This document shows, piece after piece, positions 1 through 10,278 of a DNA stretch of 64,000 nucleotides; within the stretch, counting starts at the first letter, position 1; each line of letters starts with the position of its first letter. A program made the position numbers and the translations under genes. Below the pieces are notes generated by a model. That model was given only the letters and a program-made list of their open reading frames with translations. It ran no database searches and was not told the origin of the DNA. Origin of the DNA: Imbricaverruca yamaguchii (lineage: Eukaryota; Arthropoda; Thecostraca; Neoverrucidae); contig JAOTOL010001616.1 in NCBI GenBank assembly GCA_034440575.1, positions 1,848,501-1,912,500 on the forward strand, in the 5' to 3' direction.

Positions 1-148
1 TTCAGGCTTCCCAGAAGCCACCGATCAAACTTGTGAACATTGCGGGATCGCCGACAGCGGAGTTCGGCCCACAGCCGGATGTTGCTGATGTTGATGGAGC
101 GTCGGTCAAGCTGGAGGTGTGGGGGGCGACATCAGGCGTCGACAGCGG

Positions 149-174
149 CACATCACCACATCAGTGGTGATGTG
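149..174. repeat. 11-bp perfect inverted repeat (4-nt loop)
   Basis: CACATCACCAC at 149-159 is followed by a 4-nt loop and its exact reverse complement at 164-174. Nothing around it looks like a gene end, so no function is assigned. Confidence 0.7.
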
Positions 175-213
175 GTGACGGTGCGACCGCCCGGATGTAC
201 GCGACTGAGTCAC

Positions 214-415
214 GGGACCACTGACGTTGACGTCACCGGACCATTGACGTAGACGTCACCAGACCACTGACGTTGACGTCACCTGACCACTGACAACCGT
301 GCCACTGGACCGCTGACGTTGAAGTCACCGGACCATGACGACGGTGCCACTGGGCCGCTGATGTTGATGTCACCGGACCACTGATGTCGACGCTACGTCA
401 CCGGACCACCGACGT
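214..415. repeat. 23-bp degenerate minisatellite carrying CRE-like palindromes
   Basis: About eight diverged copies of a ~23-bp unit (consensus GACCACTGACGTTGACGTCA plus CCG). Two copies contain the exact CREB/ATF palindrome TGACGTCA (228-235 and 274-281). Others carry one-base variants such as AGACGTCA, TGAAGTCA and TGATGTCA. The palindrome is part of the repeat unit, so its recurrence may be a by-product of duplication rather than selection. Confidence 0.75.
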
Positions 416-419
416 GCAG

Positions 420-780
420 CACTGCCGGCGACGTCAGCCCAGCCGCCCAGCCCAGCCGTGCCCGTCTTCCCGCCCGGCCTGACCCGGCCCGACGTGTCAC
501 GTGACGCGGCCGCGTGTGGCCCGCCGCGTCGGCGTGTTTTTCTTTCATTAGCGTCGCCCCACGCCCGCGACCCGACAGCGGTGGGGTGGGGTGGGGCGCG
601 GCGCGGCCGGCTCTGTCCACAGAGCGCGGCGTCGCGCACGGCGCCGGCGAGTCTGCACACTGGGCCGCTGTCTATTTTCCTTTTGGTCATGACTGATGGT
701 GTGTGAGCCGGCCCGATCGCCGCGAGAGTGCTGGCCGGGGGGGGGGGACGTCCGCCCCCCCCCCACTAGTCGGCCTATGG
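420..780. other. CpG-rich stretch with inverted G11/C10 runs
   Basis: GC-rich and dense in CpG from about 420 to 640. At 737-764 a run of 11 G is followed by ACGTCCG and a run of 10 C, which can pair as a hairpin. No open frame here shows codon bias or a recognisable domain. From 780 to 1160 I see only ordinary unique DNA. Confidence 0.5.
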
Positions 781-1164
781 TGTCGCGGTGCGGCCGGCTG
801 ATTGATGGCAGCCTGACCGTGCCATGACGCTGAGCTGGTGTTGTCCAGCTGTCGACTTTGCGATCTCATGACCATTGGCTTTCCGGAAATACAGTGTTTG
901 AACGTTGACACAATCTGCTTGACTGTTTCCTGTGAGAAATACCGTTGGTGTGTAGTCCCAGCTGCTGAGTCCACCAAGTTGAGGCCTGAGAATCCCTCCG
1001 TCCTACTTTTACCACACGGTGAGCTCAAACAAAACACATTTCAACACGGCTAGGTGGTTTTTTCCATTCACTCCGCATTCTAGCCGTTAACCACGAGGTA
1101 CAATACATACATGGTCGTATGATGAATACAGTTAATGGCAAATGAAAACAAAAACGATGCTACA

Positions 1165-1211
1165 AGAGACTGCTACAACACGTTGCCTTCCAACGTGTTG
1201 TAGCAGTCTCT
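1165..1211. repeat. 21-bp perfect hairpin, 5-nt loop
   Basis: Arm 1165-1185 (AGAGACTGCTACAACACGTT plus G) is exactly complementary to 1191-1211, with loop CCTTC. Perfect arms of this length suggest a recent foldback duplication or a small hairpin RNA source. The loop and arms are short for a typical animal microRNA precursor. Confidence 0.85.
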
Positions 1212-1284
1212 CAGCAGTGTAAGAGGGCTATTCGCTGCCAGAAGCTCCTCTAGCCTGTGCAGGACAACAGCGCAGTAACGCAGC

Positions 1285-1406
1285 TAACAGCTCGGGTGGG
1301 CCGAGGGGGGGGGAGAGAGCGGCCAACAGCTCGGGTGGGCCGGGGGGGGGGGGAGGGCCAACAGTTCGGGTGGGCCGGGGGGGGGGGCCAACAGTTCGGG
1401 TGGGCA
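1285..1406. repeat. 30-39-bp minisatellite with poly-G core
   Basis: Four copies of AACAGYTCGGGTGGGCC followed by a run of 7-12 G. Unit length varies (39, 36, 30 bp) mainly through the length of the G run, as expected from slippage. Confidence 0.8.
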
Positions 1407-1618
1407 CGGGCGCTGCGAGCTGGGACGGCCTGGACCTTTGTCATGGCCGCGCCGACTGTCAGCCGAGAAGAGCTCGGTAAACATGAGCTGGCGGTGGCGG
1501 GTGAACCGGTGTCTGTTGTCACAGCTGGGGAGCACTCGGCGATGGATGGCCTTCGGCCACCCATCCGGACTGCCTCCGGCAGGCGAACACCCTCTGGAGG
1601 GTCATCGCGGCGGAAGAG

Positions 1619-1850
1619 GTCGCCGAGGCTGGGTGTGTCTGCCAGTGACGCATCCAGGCGGACATGGGGTCATGACCCGTGGTTGCAGAGGTCGCCGAGG
1701 TCAGATGTGTCTGCCAGGGTGGTATGAGGTCATGACCCGCAGTGGTAAAGGTCGCCGAGGTCAGATGTGTCAGCCAGCAGTGAATCCAAGGTGGTATGGA
1801 GGCATGGCCCGCAGTGGTAAAGGTCAGCGGGGTCAGATGTGTGTGATGTA
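1619..1850. repeat. 60/72-bp minisatellite
   Basis: Four copies start with GTCGCCGAGG-like sequence at 1619, 1691, 1751 and 1823, so spacing alternates 72, 60, 72 bp. The 12-bp difference is an extra segment (CAGTGAATCCAAGG-type) present in alternate units. The open frames across it (for example 1438-1857) look like array artefacts. Confidence 0.75.
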
Positions 1851-1859
1851 TGTGTGATG

Positions 1860-2685
1860 GCGCAGCCAAATTATGACACAGTTGTTTTTGTACATCAAGT
1901 GTGTTGCCTTCAGGGAAGTCAGCTGATGTCAAGAATATCTGAACTTTCTCGCATCTTCCACGTCACATATCTAGCAAGTTGACAATTGGACGACCTTTTT
2001 TGTCTTCAGGGATGATCTTGCTCCCGAATCAGACAGAGCCCGCAGCACAAGTGGCCTATCCAGGGCAGCGGTGGGTCCAGAACCTTGCACGCGTGCTTAC
2101 CGTCGTGGTGCCGTTAGCACGTATCCAGCCGGTGGTAGGGTGGTGGGAAGCAGCCACTGCGAAAACGGGGCAGCCTTGGCAGCGGAGTGCAGCAAAATTG
2201 TTTTAATGTGGCACACGAAAACACAGACATGCTTTGCAGTATTAACCGCCACCAAGGCGAAATAACACCCAAGCTGATTTATGGTAACCATAATTCTCAG
2301 GTGCCTACATATAGTTTTGCAATGATTTGCAATGATAACGGACAGACGCAGCAGTAAAACATGTCACCGATTGAAAATTCAATGCCATTTAATTGCGATT
2401 GAATGTCCAATATGCGTGCGCGGCTGGATGGGGATATTGTGTGGCCTTGCGATGGACATAAAATATCAAATATGGATCGGTCGTATTGGGGCAAGCTTAT
2501 TGGATGGTTGATGTGCATAGTCTGAGGATATGCTACCAGTATTCATGTGTAGCGTGTCTTTATACAACTGTACAGGTACCTTAGCCATCTGTTATGCCAT
2601 TGTTTGTCTTTTTTTTTTGCCAGAAATAGTCATGGAAGGTGTTATATAAGTTGGCATGCCTCCCTATCTCCTGTCAAAAACATCA
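1860..2685. other. No recognisable feature
   Basis: Mixed-composition single-copy-looking DNA. Short open frames exist, but none shows a known motif, codon bias or splice-site support. Confidence 0.5.
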
Positions 2686-2693
2686 TAGGTAGG

Positions 2694-3070
2694 CAGTGGC
2701 GCACCGGAGGGGGGGGGAGCCAGGACCCCCCATGAGACCAAAGTGCCCTTTTGACCGAAAAGTGCCCTCTTAGCCGGAATGTCCCAAATTTAGTCCAAAA
2801 ATCACCTGCCTTATGTGCCCCGCCTGTGCCAAAGGTGCCCTTTGGGCCCAAAACTGCCCTTTTGGCCTAAAAATGACATTTCCCTGTGCCCTTTCCTGTC
2901 TTATGTGGCATGCAAAAATTCACACACCCGCCCCCAGTTCAACAAACCTTCCAGTGTGCCCCGGGCCGCAAAGTGCCCTTTTGGAGCCGGTCAAGTGCCC
3001 TTTTGGAGCCGCCCAAGTGCCCTTTTCGGTCCGGCCCCCCCCCCCACGAAAAATCCTGGGTGCGCGTCTG
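2694..3070. mobile_element. hAT-type non-autonomous element (MITE), 377 bp
   Basis: The element is bounded by exact 8-bp direct repeats TAGGTAGG (2686-2693 and 3071-3078). It begins CAGTGGCGCACC, and its other end reads CAGACGCGCACC on the opposite strand; both ends continue into poly-G/poly-C runs. An 8-bp duplication and CAG-start termini are established hAT-superfamily features. There is no transposase inside, only degenerate repeats of AAGTGCCCTTTTGG, so it would have been moved in trans by a hAT transposase. Terminal repeats are short and imperfect (10 of 12). The duplication is the stronger evidence. Confidence 0.78.
2739..3040. repeat. Degenerate GTGCCCTTTTGG repeats inside the MITE
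   Basis: At least eight scattered copies of (A)AGTGCCCTTTTGG or close variants occur at irregular spacing. The last three (about 2970-3032) are nearly regular. They appear to be the internal subterminal repeat of the MITE. Confidence 0.65.
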
Positions 3071-3416
3071 TAGGTAGGATACAATGTGGACACAACATTA
3101 GCGGCTCATTGTATTCTCAGCATACTTAGGTTGAAGAACGTCCAGCCAATTCCCGAAAAATTGTGGGATCCAGGTGGCCATCACAAATGTGACCAACACC
3201 ATCAAGGTGTCCTTTGGCGGTGCCCGATTATTGGAAGACCACGCAAAAAGCATACTTCATCACAATCTCCAGCGTCGCCACCGCCAAACGTCTCCCGTCA
3301 GCGTGGCTTCTGCCAATCACACACAGTGCCGATACACCGAGCGGCATCCGCCTCGCCAAAATAACCGCCGCCACTTTGAATGGCGCAGGCTATCAGGAAG
3401 CTGTACGGGCCAGCGT

Positions 3417-3880
3417 GGTGCCTATGTACCATATTACCTGCACGAGGCGCCGAAGCGCCTGTGTGCCACATTACCCGAGCGAGGAAGCGAAGCTCCTGTG
3501 TGCCATATTACCCGAACGAGGCAGCGAGGCTCCTGTGGGTCATATTACCCGAACGAGACAACGAAGCTCCTGTGTGCCATATTACTCGAACGAGGCAGCG
3601 AAGCGCCTGTGTGTCATATTACCAGAACGAGACAACGAAGCGCCTGTGTGCCATATTACCCGAACGAGGCGACGAAGCGCATGTGTGCCATAATATCCAA
3701 ACGAAGAACCGGATAGGCTGTGTGCCATATTACCCGAACGAGGCGACGAAGCTCCTGTGTGCCATATTACCCGAACGAGGCAGCGAAGTGTGCCATATTA
3801 CCCGAACGAGGCGACGAAGCTCCTGTGTGCCATAATATCCAAACGAAGAACCGTAGAGGCCGTGCGCCATAGCATCCCAA
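3417..3880. repeat. 36-bp minisatellite
   Basis: About 12 copies of a 36-bp unit containing CTGTGTGCCATATTACCCGA. Because 36 is a multiple of three, several frames stay open through the array, giving repetitive peptides such as ICHITRTRQRS-type strings. Two units carry a related variant with CATAATATCCAAACGAAGAA. No start context, domain or flanking exon supports coding. Confidence 0.85.
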
Positions 3881-4095
3881 CGATATCGCTGGGGGATTGA
3901 TCAGGCGGTCAAAAAGAGGTAGCACAGTCGCAGCGTGGCTGCGGCACAACTGTTCAATTCGGAGATTGTCTGCACGAATCTCCGAGATTGTCTGCATTCA
4001 CCGGCCACCTCGACGGCCACGAAAATCGATGATTAAATGTGCCGAGAGGTGGCTTGTTGTCATCGGCGCATCATCCAGACAACCTCTACATCTAA

Positions 4096-4313
4096 CATTC
4101 ACCCCCTGATAGGCACATATTCCTATGCCAGTATTCACACCATGATAGACACATGATCCTATGCCAGTATTCACACCCTGATAGGCACATACTCCTATGC
4201 CAACAATCACTCCCTGAGAGGCACATACTCCTATGTCAATATTCACACCCCGATAGGCACATACTCCTAGTGGAATATTCACACACTGATAGGCATATGC
4301 TCCTATGTGCTCA
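4096..4313. repeat. 36-bp minisatellite (second, unrelated)
   Basis: Six copies of a 36-bp unit with core CTGATAGGCACATACTCCTA; the GATAGGCACAT core recurs at exactly 36-bp spacing from about 4109 to 4289. It is unrelated to the 36-bp array at 3.4-3.9 kb. Confidence 0.85.
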
Positions 4314-4319
4314 CACCCA

Positions 4320-6180
4320 TGAGCAACTGCATCATCTACCTCCTACATCGCTAATACTGGCATCTCCTTCGAGCACACCGCAGTTCAATTTATCACGTGC
4401 CCTATCTCCGTCTCTAGCATTCTTTTGGCATCTCTGGCATCCCCCACCAACTACCACATCTCACTGTTTATCTATTCCCCTACATCGGCACAGGGAGGCT
4501 CAGCTGGTGATGCACGTGCATCATCAGACCCCCCCGGAAGGCTGCAAACATAACGCGGCCCACGACAGCGCCACTCTTTAATCCCCACGCCCTGCGATAT
4601 CTGACACTGACAGTGACACTGACAGCCCGTTGATACCAGTGACACGAAGAGCTCTGAACAGCTGGCTGCCAGCGATAGCCAGGGGAGGATATAAGACCCG
4701 TACGGGGATATAAGACCCATACCCCATGCAAGGCGCCCCTCCGGTAGAAAAAGGTTCGAGTACACCCCATTTCCACCCTCAGCACTCAACGGATTTGTCA
4801 GCTAAAGAGGAAAGGCGCCCTGACACCAAAAGCCGTCCGAGGCGCTTCAGCATTTCCGAGTATACCCATTCAAGGAAATGTGGCCTCTATGAAAATTCCT
4901 TGATCCGCCCCTGGTAAAATGGCCGCAATCTGCGACAGCGATTGTTGGGAACGTCCCTCGCCGACCGAAAATTCAGCACTGCACGCGTAGACGCTGCTGG
5001 ATAAATCGACGTAAAGTAAGGTTCCTGGACTATCACGGCCGTACCATCTACACCCAGTGTTTTGCTCTGAGAATGATGCCGCTCATGTCCATAGTTTATC
5101 GACATAATGGAGCCGTAATTGCCATATTTGCGCCACACAATAGGCCAGTCATAGGCTGATATCGAATGAATTGCGGTGTTTTCCTTACGATGTCAGTTCG
5201 GGGAATGACCCAATTGCGGTTATACGAGCACACGTCATAACCGGACCGGTTTCGGCCGGCAGGCCTTTTACTGGCTGCCAATGAACTCAAATTGGGCTTG
5301 TGTATATACCGAGGTGTCGTGTCAGGCGGGCAGGTAATCAGCTGGCCACGCCGCAGGCGGACTGCCGTCTCATTATTTTACCGCTCATTAGCCGGGCTGC
5401 ATTTCTAGCGCAACGGCTCGATTTGCGCCGGACGTCAGTTGAACCGGGCGATCTGGACGTTCACCTCAGAGGATTTTTACCCGCTATTTACTGATGTTTT
5501 TCACCTATCTATATACACATATAATGCAAAGACTATATACTATGGAACCTGCGAGCTCTTCGCATGGTTAGCTTTCAATAATGAACTCAGTAAGATCCGG
5601 CCAATTACCATGATATAGCGCAGTTTGGGGAGAATCTGTTAACATTTGACGTTTCTAAATAGGCACCTAAACTACGATATGGACATTAATTTCGGATCCA
5701 ATCAGAATTGTGGCTCTCATGCGGGCATTTGGACCCGCCTACCTTCACTTCACTATGCATCACAGCTGAGGAAATATCAGCGCTCCATCTAAAAGCCCTC
5801 GACGCAAAACACTGAACCAATTGTGCTTAAATTGGTCATTTTCCGTATGATTTATCGCTGGGTGAATCTCATAAAACGGTAATGGCCCATGTAATGATGA
5901 CATATTTAGGCCAAGCGTACCGGAGCATGCATTCACTTCTTTTCGGCCGTTGTTCCCAGTGCCCGAGTCGACCACATTGCGAAAAACGCGCTTCAGCTAA
6001 GCGCACTGCATTATCAGAATGCATTTACATGACCAATCCACCAAAACCGGCCGTTTGCGAGGCGCTCTCGCATCTTGATAGCCAATATCAAACACGGTCG
6101 CAGATCGAGTGCCGACCCCAGTCGCATGCAAAGAACTGTTGGCACTCATCGCTGACAAATGAGTGAGTTTTCCGGGTATT
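4320..6180. other. No recognisable feature
   Basis: Nearly 1.9 kb of mixed DNA on which I recognise no gene, transposon end or array. Short open frames on both strands have no domain similarity that I can see. Confidence 0.5.
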
Positions 6181-6760
6181 TTGCTGGTCGTTACTGGCGC
6201 TGGGCGCGCCATTCGTCACAGTTGTGTGGTGCGTCGCCGCTCCAAACTTTTATTTTTACGGCGCCGCCATTTCGAAGGAAGACGCGTCGGGAATGCAAAC
6301 TTGCCTTGATGAATGGCACGGCGCTCCTCCTGCGCGGCGAATGGCCGCTCGCCGGGGAACCGTTGCTCAAATTTGACCGGGAAATATTGACAGTTTCCGC
6401 TCGCCGAGCATCTCCAGTCGCGGTCGTTGCGCGAGGGACTCGCCGGTGCATAATTGAAAAAGGGAGTGGCCGTCAAGATAGCGCTCCGCCCCGGACCGAG
6501 CGCGCTGCAGCGAAACAAACACGACGGCGTCGGCCGCCGCCGGCCGCCCGGCCAGGCGTGCCGACATTCCGCGCCTAAAAACGCGCTTTGGGAAATCGTC
6601 GGCATGTGTCTGGGACCGCATAAGCCGCGGCGCGCCACAGCTGATGAATAATAGAACGTTGTGACGGGGCGACGTCGGCCTCCGCTCCGGCCGGCGGTAC
6701 ACAATAACAGAGCGGCCCGGCCGTGACGTGTGCGTCGGCTGAGAATGGGCAGACAGCTCG
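6180..6760. other. CpG-rich island-like patch
   Basis: GC-rich, with many CpG and GGCC/GCGC motifs and open frames in several registers on both strands, as expected from few AT-rich stop codons. It could be a promoter region, but I see no downstream exon. Confidence 0.4.
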
Positions 6761-6816
6761 TCAGAAGCGCGCTGTGTCAGCACGCTGTGTCGGAGGGCAA
6801 GCCGCTGCGCGTCGGG

Positions 6817-7054
6817 CACCTCCGCCACGCAGATACCGTTGTGGGTAGGGCACCTCCGCCCGGCAGATACCGCTGTGGGTCGGGCACCTCCGCCCGGCAG
6901 ACACCGCTGTGGGTCGGGCACCTCTGCCCGGCAGATACCGCTGTGGGTCGGGCACCTCCGCCCGGCAGACACCGCTGTGGGTCGGGCACCTCCGCCCGGC
7001 AGACACCGCTGCGGGTCGAGCACCTCCGCCCTGCAGACGCCGTGCTGGCGGTGG
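6817..7054. repeat. 34-bp minisatellite
   Basis: Seven head-to-tail copies of a 34-bp unit starting CACCTCCGCCCGGCAGAYAC, at 6817, 6851, 6885 and so on; the last copies diverge. The unit is not divisible by three, so the overlapping frames on both strands cycle through the same peptide strings. They are not genes. Confidence 0.9.
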
Positions 7055-7059
7055 TTCCG

Positions 7060-7740
7060 CCACAGCAGCGACACACTTCTGGAGACCGCTGCTGCAGAGG
7101 CTGCAGAAACGGGACGGCGGGGTGCAGGCGTGCGTCGGTTGAGCCAGGTCATGTATGTCCTGCTGACCCGGTCCGTCAGCCAGCCACCAGCCCCGTGCAC
7201 CTGAAGAACAGCGTTTTACTGGGGCGAGTTTTACTGGGTGGTGTGGTAGCGTTTTTAACTGGTAAGTGTTGTCACGCCATGCGAAAACATGTTGCACAAA
7301 ACTGGTCGATTCATGAAAATCACGACGAGTAGCTTCAGGAAAGTGGAAGTCAAATAACGAAGCCAGAAAGTCCCTGCTTGTGCTTCGCTGCCAAACTCAT
7401 GCCCGGCATGAAGTCAAACTGTGCTCTATTTCTAGCCTCAGATATTTGCTGAGAAGTGTAACCATCAAATAATTCAGACCGAACAATCAGCATTAAGGTT
7501 TCACTCCCCGCTCGTCAAGGCACAATGCGACGCCTGAACAATGTAATTAGATTACGACATCCGCTTCGTGCTTCACCAGCAGACCTTGCAGATGTGCTTA
7601 CGCCATTAATATTAAATTATCTTAGAGGCACAATTTCCCAACATCATGACGGCTGTAAACTCGGGACTGACTGCCGCCCACGCCGTCGCTATCGGTCGTG
7701 ATATCGCTCGTGACTCCACTGGATCGTGAGAGGTGAGCCG
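7060..7740. other. No recognisable feature
   Basis: Unique-looking DNA that becomes AT-richer after 7210. No gene, RNA or repeat recognised. Confidence 0.45.
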
Positions 7741-8480
7741 GTTCAGCGGCGGAGTGTGACCGTGAGGGGGTGACTCATCGTGCCACGGGGAGCAGAACCC
7801 GGACCCGGCGGCGCGCGTTCGCCGGCCACGGGCGTCGGCCGCTCCTGCAGGGCCGACAATCTGCCTCACTACCGGACCGTCGGCCGACCTGAACGCGCAG
7901 ACGAGCGCCAATTGTCTCCCCCGCCCCCCCCCCCCCCCACTGCGGGGAGCCGAGCTCGTCACGTGACGAACAGAAAAGCGCACGATTACCAAACACTGGC
8001 GAGCCGCTTAGCGCGCGCTGGAAAACAGCGCGCGCGGCAAAATAACACACGCCTTCCGGGCGCGAGCGGCGTGGCGCCCCCGCCGGCGCGCCGCTTTGCA
8101 CGTGCCGTTTTCTCGGTCTCCCGCGCGCGCGACCGGCCGGCGGCCGACAGGCGGGAATTCCGCTGCCGCCGCGCGCGCGCGAGCGACGGCCGCTCCTGCC
8201 GTCACCAAGCGGCGCGACAGTGCAGACGAGCGGCGCGCACGTGCGAGGTGTGCCAACGCGCCGTACTCGTGCCGCCGGCGGCGGACGGGCGGCCGTCGAC
8301 GCGGATCCGGCCCGGCGCCGGCTCGTCGGCGCCGACGGCACGGTCGTGACCGGATGCGGCCGCGGCGGACTCGCGCCGACGATCGTACTGATGATCGCCG
8401 TCGGTCGCGACTGCCGGCTGCGACGGTGGTCGGTGACGTACGGCGATACACGCGAGCCAACACGGCCACTTCCTTGCCAG
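7740..8480. other. CpG-rich island-like patch
   Basis: Very GC-rich, CpG-dense stretch with GCGCGC runs and a run of about 14 C near 7925-7938. All six frames stay open for long distances, so open-frame length is uninformative here. Confidence 0.45.
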
Positions 8481-9200
8481 GCGTCGCACGCTGCATCGCA
8501 TCACAACCGGACTGCTTCCAGCACACACAACACACCGCTTCCCTCGCATACACCAAACGGTCAGTTCACAACTACACACGGCACGGGATGAAACTCGCAG
8601 CACTTGCCACCATCCATCCAAAATACGAACGCTTGGGGGCGATCAACGACGAACTTGCCACAAAAAAAAACTTGCCAAAAAAAAATCACGACACGACGAA
8701 CAAATATTGACACGCTTACGCACGGGGCACACCACAAGTACGCAACCCTTACCGCATAGCACAAACGCTACAAAACCACTACACTGCCTGCAGCGGAACA
8801 CAAACAGTCCACCACATCCTCAATCACTACTACAAATACATCCAACAAAGGCAACCACTCATCTGAGACTGCAGACAGTTATAACCCCACCACAAATCAG
8901 CCCAACTCGTCTTGAAACTACTCTACTCGACATCGTCAAGCATCAACTCATCTTCGTTGCACCAGCACGTCATTTTCAGCCTCTGCAGGCTCGCTCCAGG
9001 CGCCGCCTGATCTTGGCTGCACCACCACTTTATTATAACATACACAAGTTCGCTCCGAGAGCCATTCATCACCACGAGACCAGACCCGCTCTCCATATCA
9101 CCACACCGGCCCACACGAACCCCAACTCAGCATCTCGCCAGCCTCTGACACAACACACGCACACACACATCATGCACGTCAGAACCAGCCCCGACAGCAC
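8480..9200. other. A+C-rich, strand-asymmetric tract
   Basis: For about 700 bp the plus strand is rich in A and C and poor in G and T, with CACAA/ACCAC-like words throughout but no fixed repeat period. An open frame spans 8707-9267 on the plus strand, but its peptide is low-complexity (T, H, P, Q-rich), as composition alone would give. Confidence 0.5.
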
Positions 9201-9310
9201 CACATGCTGGCAGGCTGAAAAAAACATCCCCGCGGATTATTATTCGGTGATGTTTGGAGGTGCGTGACTGTGTATGGCCGAGTGTTAGGCGGTATTCGAT
9301 GGCATACGGC

Positions 9311-9427
9311 GTGGTATTGCAGCTTGACAACTGCCGTATTCTCCACCCGGCAATCTCACGTGGGGCGGTATTGCAGCATGACATTCTCAACTCAGCTCCC
9401 TCGCCTGGCATGGTATAGCAGCTTAAC
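9311..9427 (+). repeat. ~54-bp minisatellite, left part, interrupted by a transposon
   Basis: Successive copies end in GGTATTGCAGCTT-like sequence: about 9311-9325, 9326-9379 (54 bp) and 9380-9424 (45 bp). The next unit begins AACATCT and is cut by the transposon. It resumes after the element at 12163 with GTCGTACTATCCACCCGG, matching GCCGTATTCTCCACCCGG of the intact unit. Confidence 0.75.
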
Positions 9428-9431
9428 ATCT

Positions 9432-9602
9432 GGGGCGTTCCACGACAGATCGACAAATAAAATTTCGATTTTGCACCCCCACATCTCAGATTTTGATGAA
9501 AATGAGTCTATAGGGTTATCAGCAGCCCTAAACACGCCTGTGACATTTTCAGGCCTCTCCGACTTCCGGTTTTCGAGCTACAGCCTGCGACATTTTTACA
9601 TT
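9432..9602 (+). repeat. Left terminal inverted repeat of the transposon
   Basis: Pairs with 11998-12158. The best-conserved block is TCAGATTTTGATGAAAATG followed by a shared TCTATAGGGTTATCAGCA, then CACGCCTGTG. The match weakens after about 9580, but ATTTTTACATT (9592-9602) is still shared with the right end. Confidence 0.85.
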
Positions 9603-10278
9603 CGATGCATACATGGCTTTGTTTGGCAGGATTTATCCCTGCTACATTGAATGATAATTAGGTGAGTTTGTACATCAAAATGATTGTAATCCCATGCAGA
9701 ATGAACGTTTATCACTATCGAAACCATAGCAATTAAATATATGTCAAATATAACACTTAAAAAAATGCCAAGTTCTCTTGAGCAATTTTCCCCTTCGATA
9801 TTGTGATTTTTTATATTTTTTAATGAAAGAGCGTTGATTATTACCTATATTTCATCAATAAAAAAAGTGGTTATCGGCTTATAAATATTTTTAACATAAT
9901 TTCAAACACCAACCGCCCGGCCTCATTTTACCCAATACGGCGTCGTTCAGCAACGGCCGCGGCCAGCTGCTGCCAACGGGGGATAGGGGTGCTGGCGGCT
10001 GTCGTCCGCGGCCCCGTGGGATTGAGAGGACACTGCAGATTATTTATAAACACCAGGCAGGACGTTTTAGCACTTCATTTATTATTCACACAAATAACAA
10101 GCCGGAAAGTACATGTACATTTGCGAATGCTAACGAGATGGTACAATGAGCCTTATCAGAGGTACAAAATGCATAACTTAACATTAGCTCACTTCACATT
10201 GGAATTCGCACATAAACAAACGGAAATCAGCTGCCGATGTAGGTCACGCTAACCATTCAACCTAAATCCTGTAGCAAA

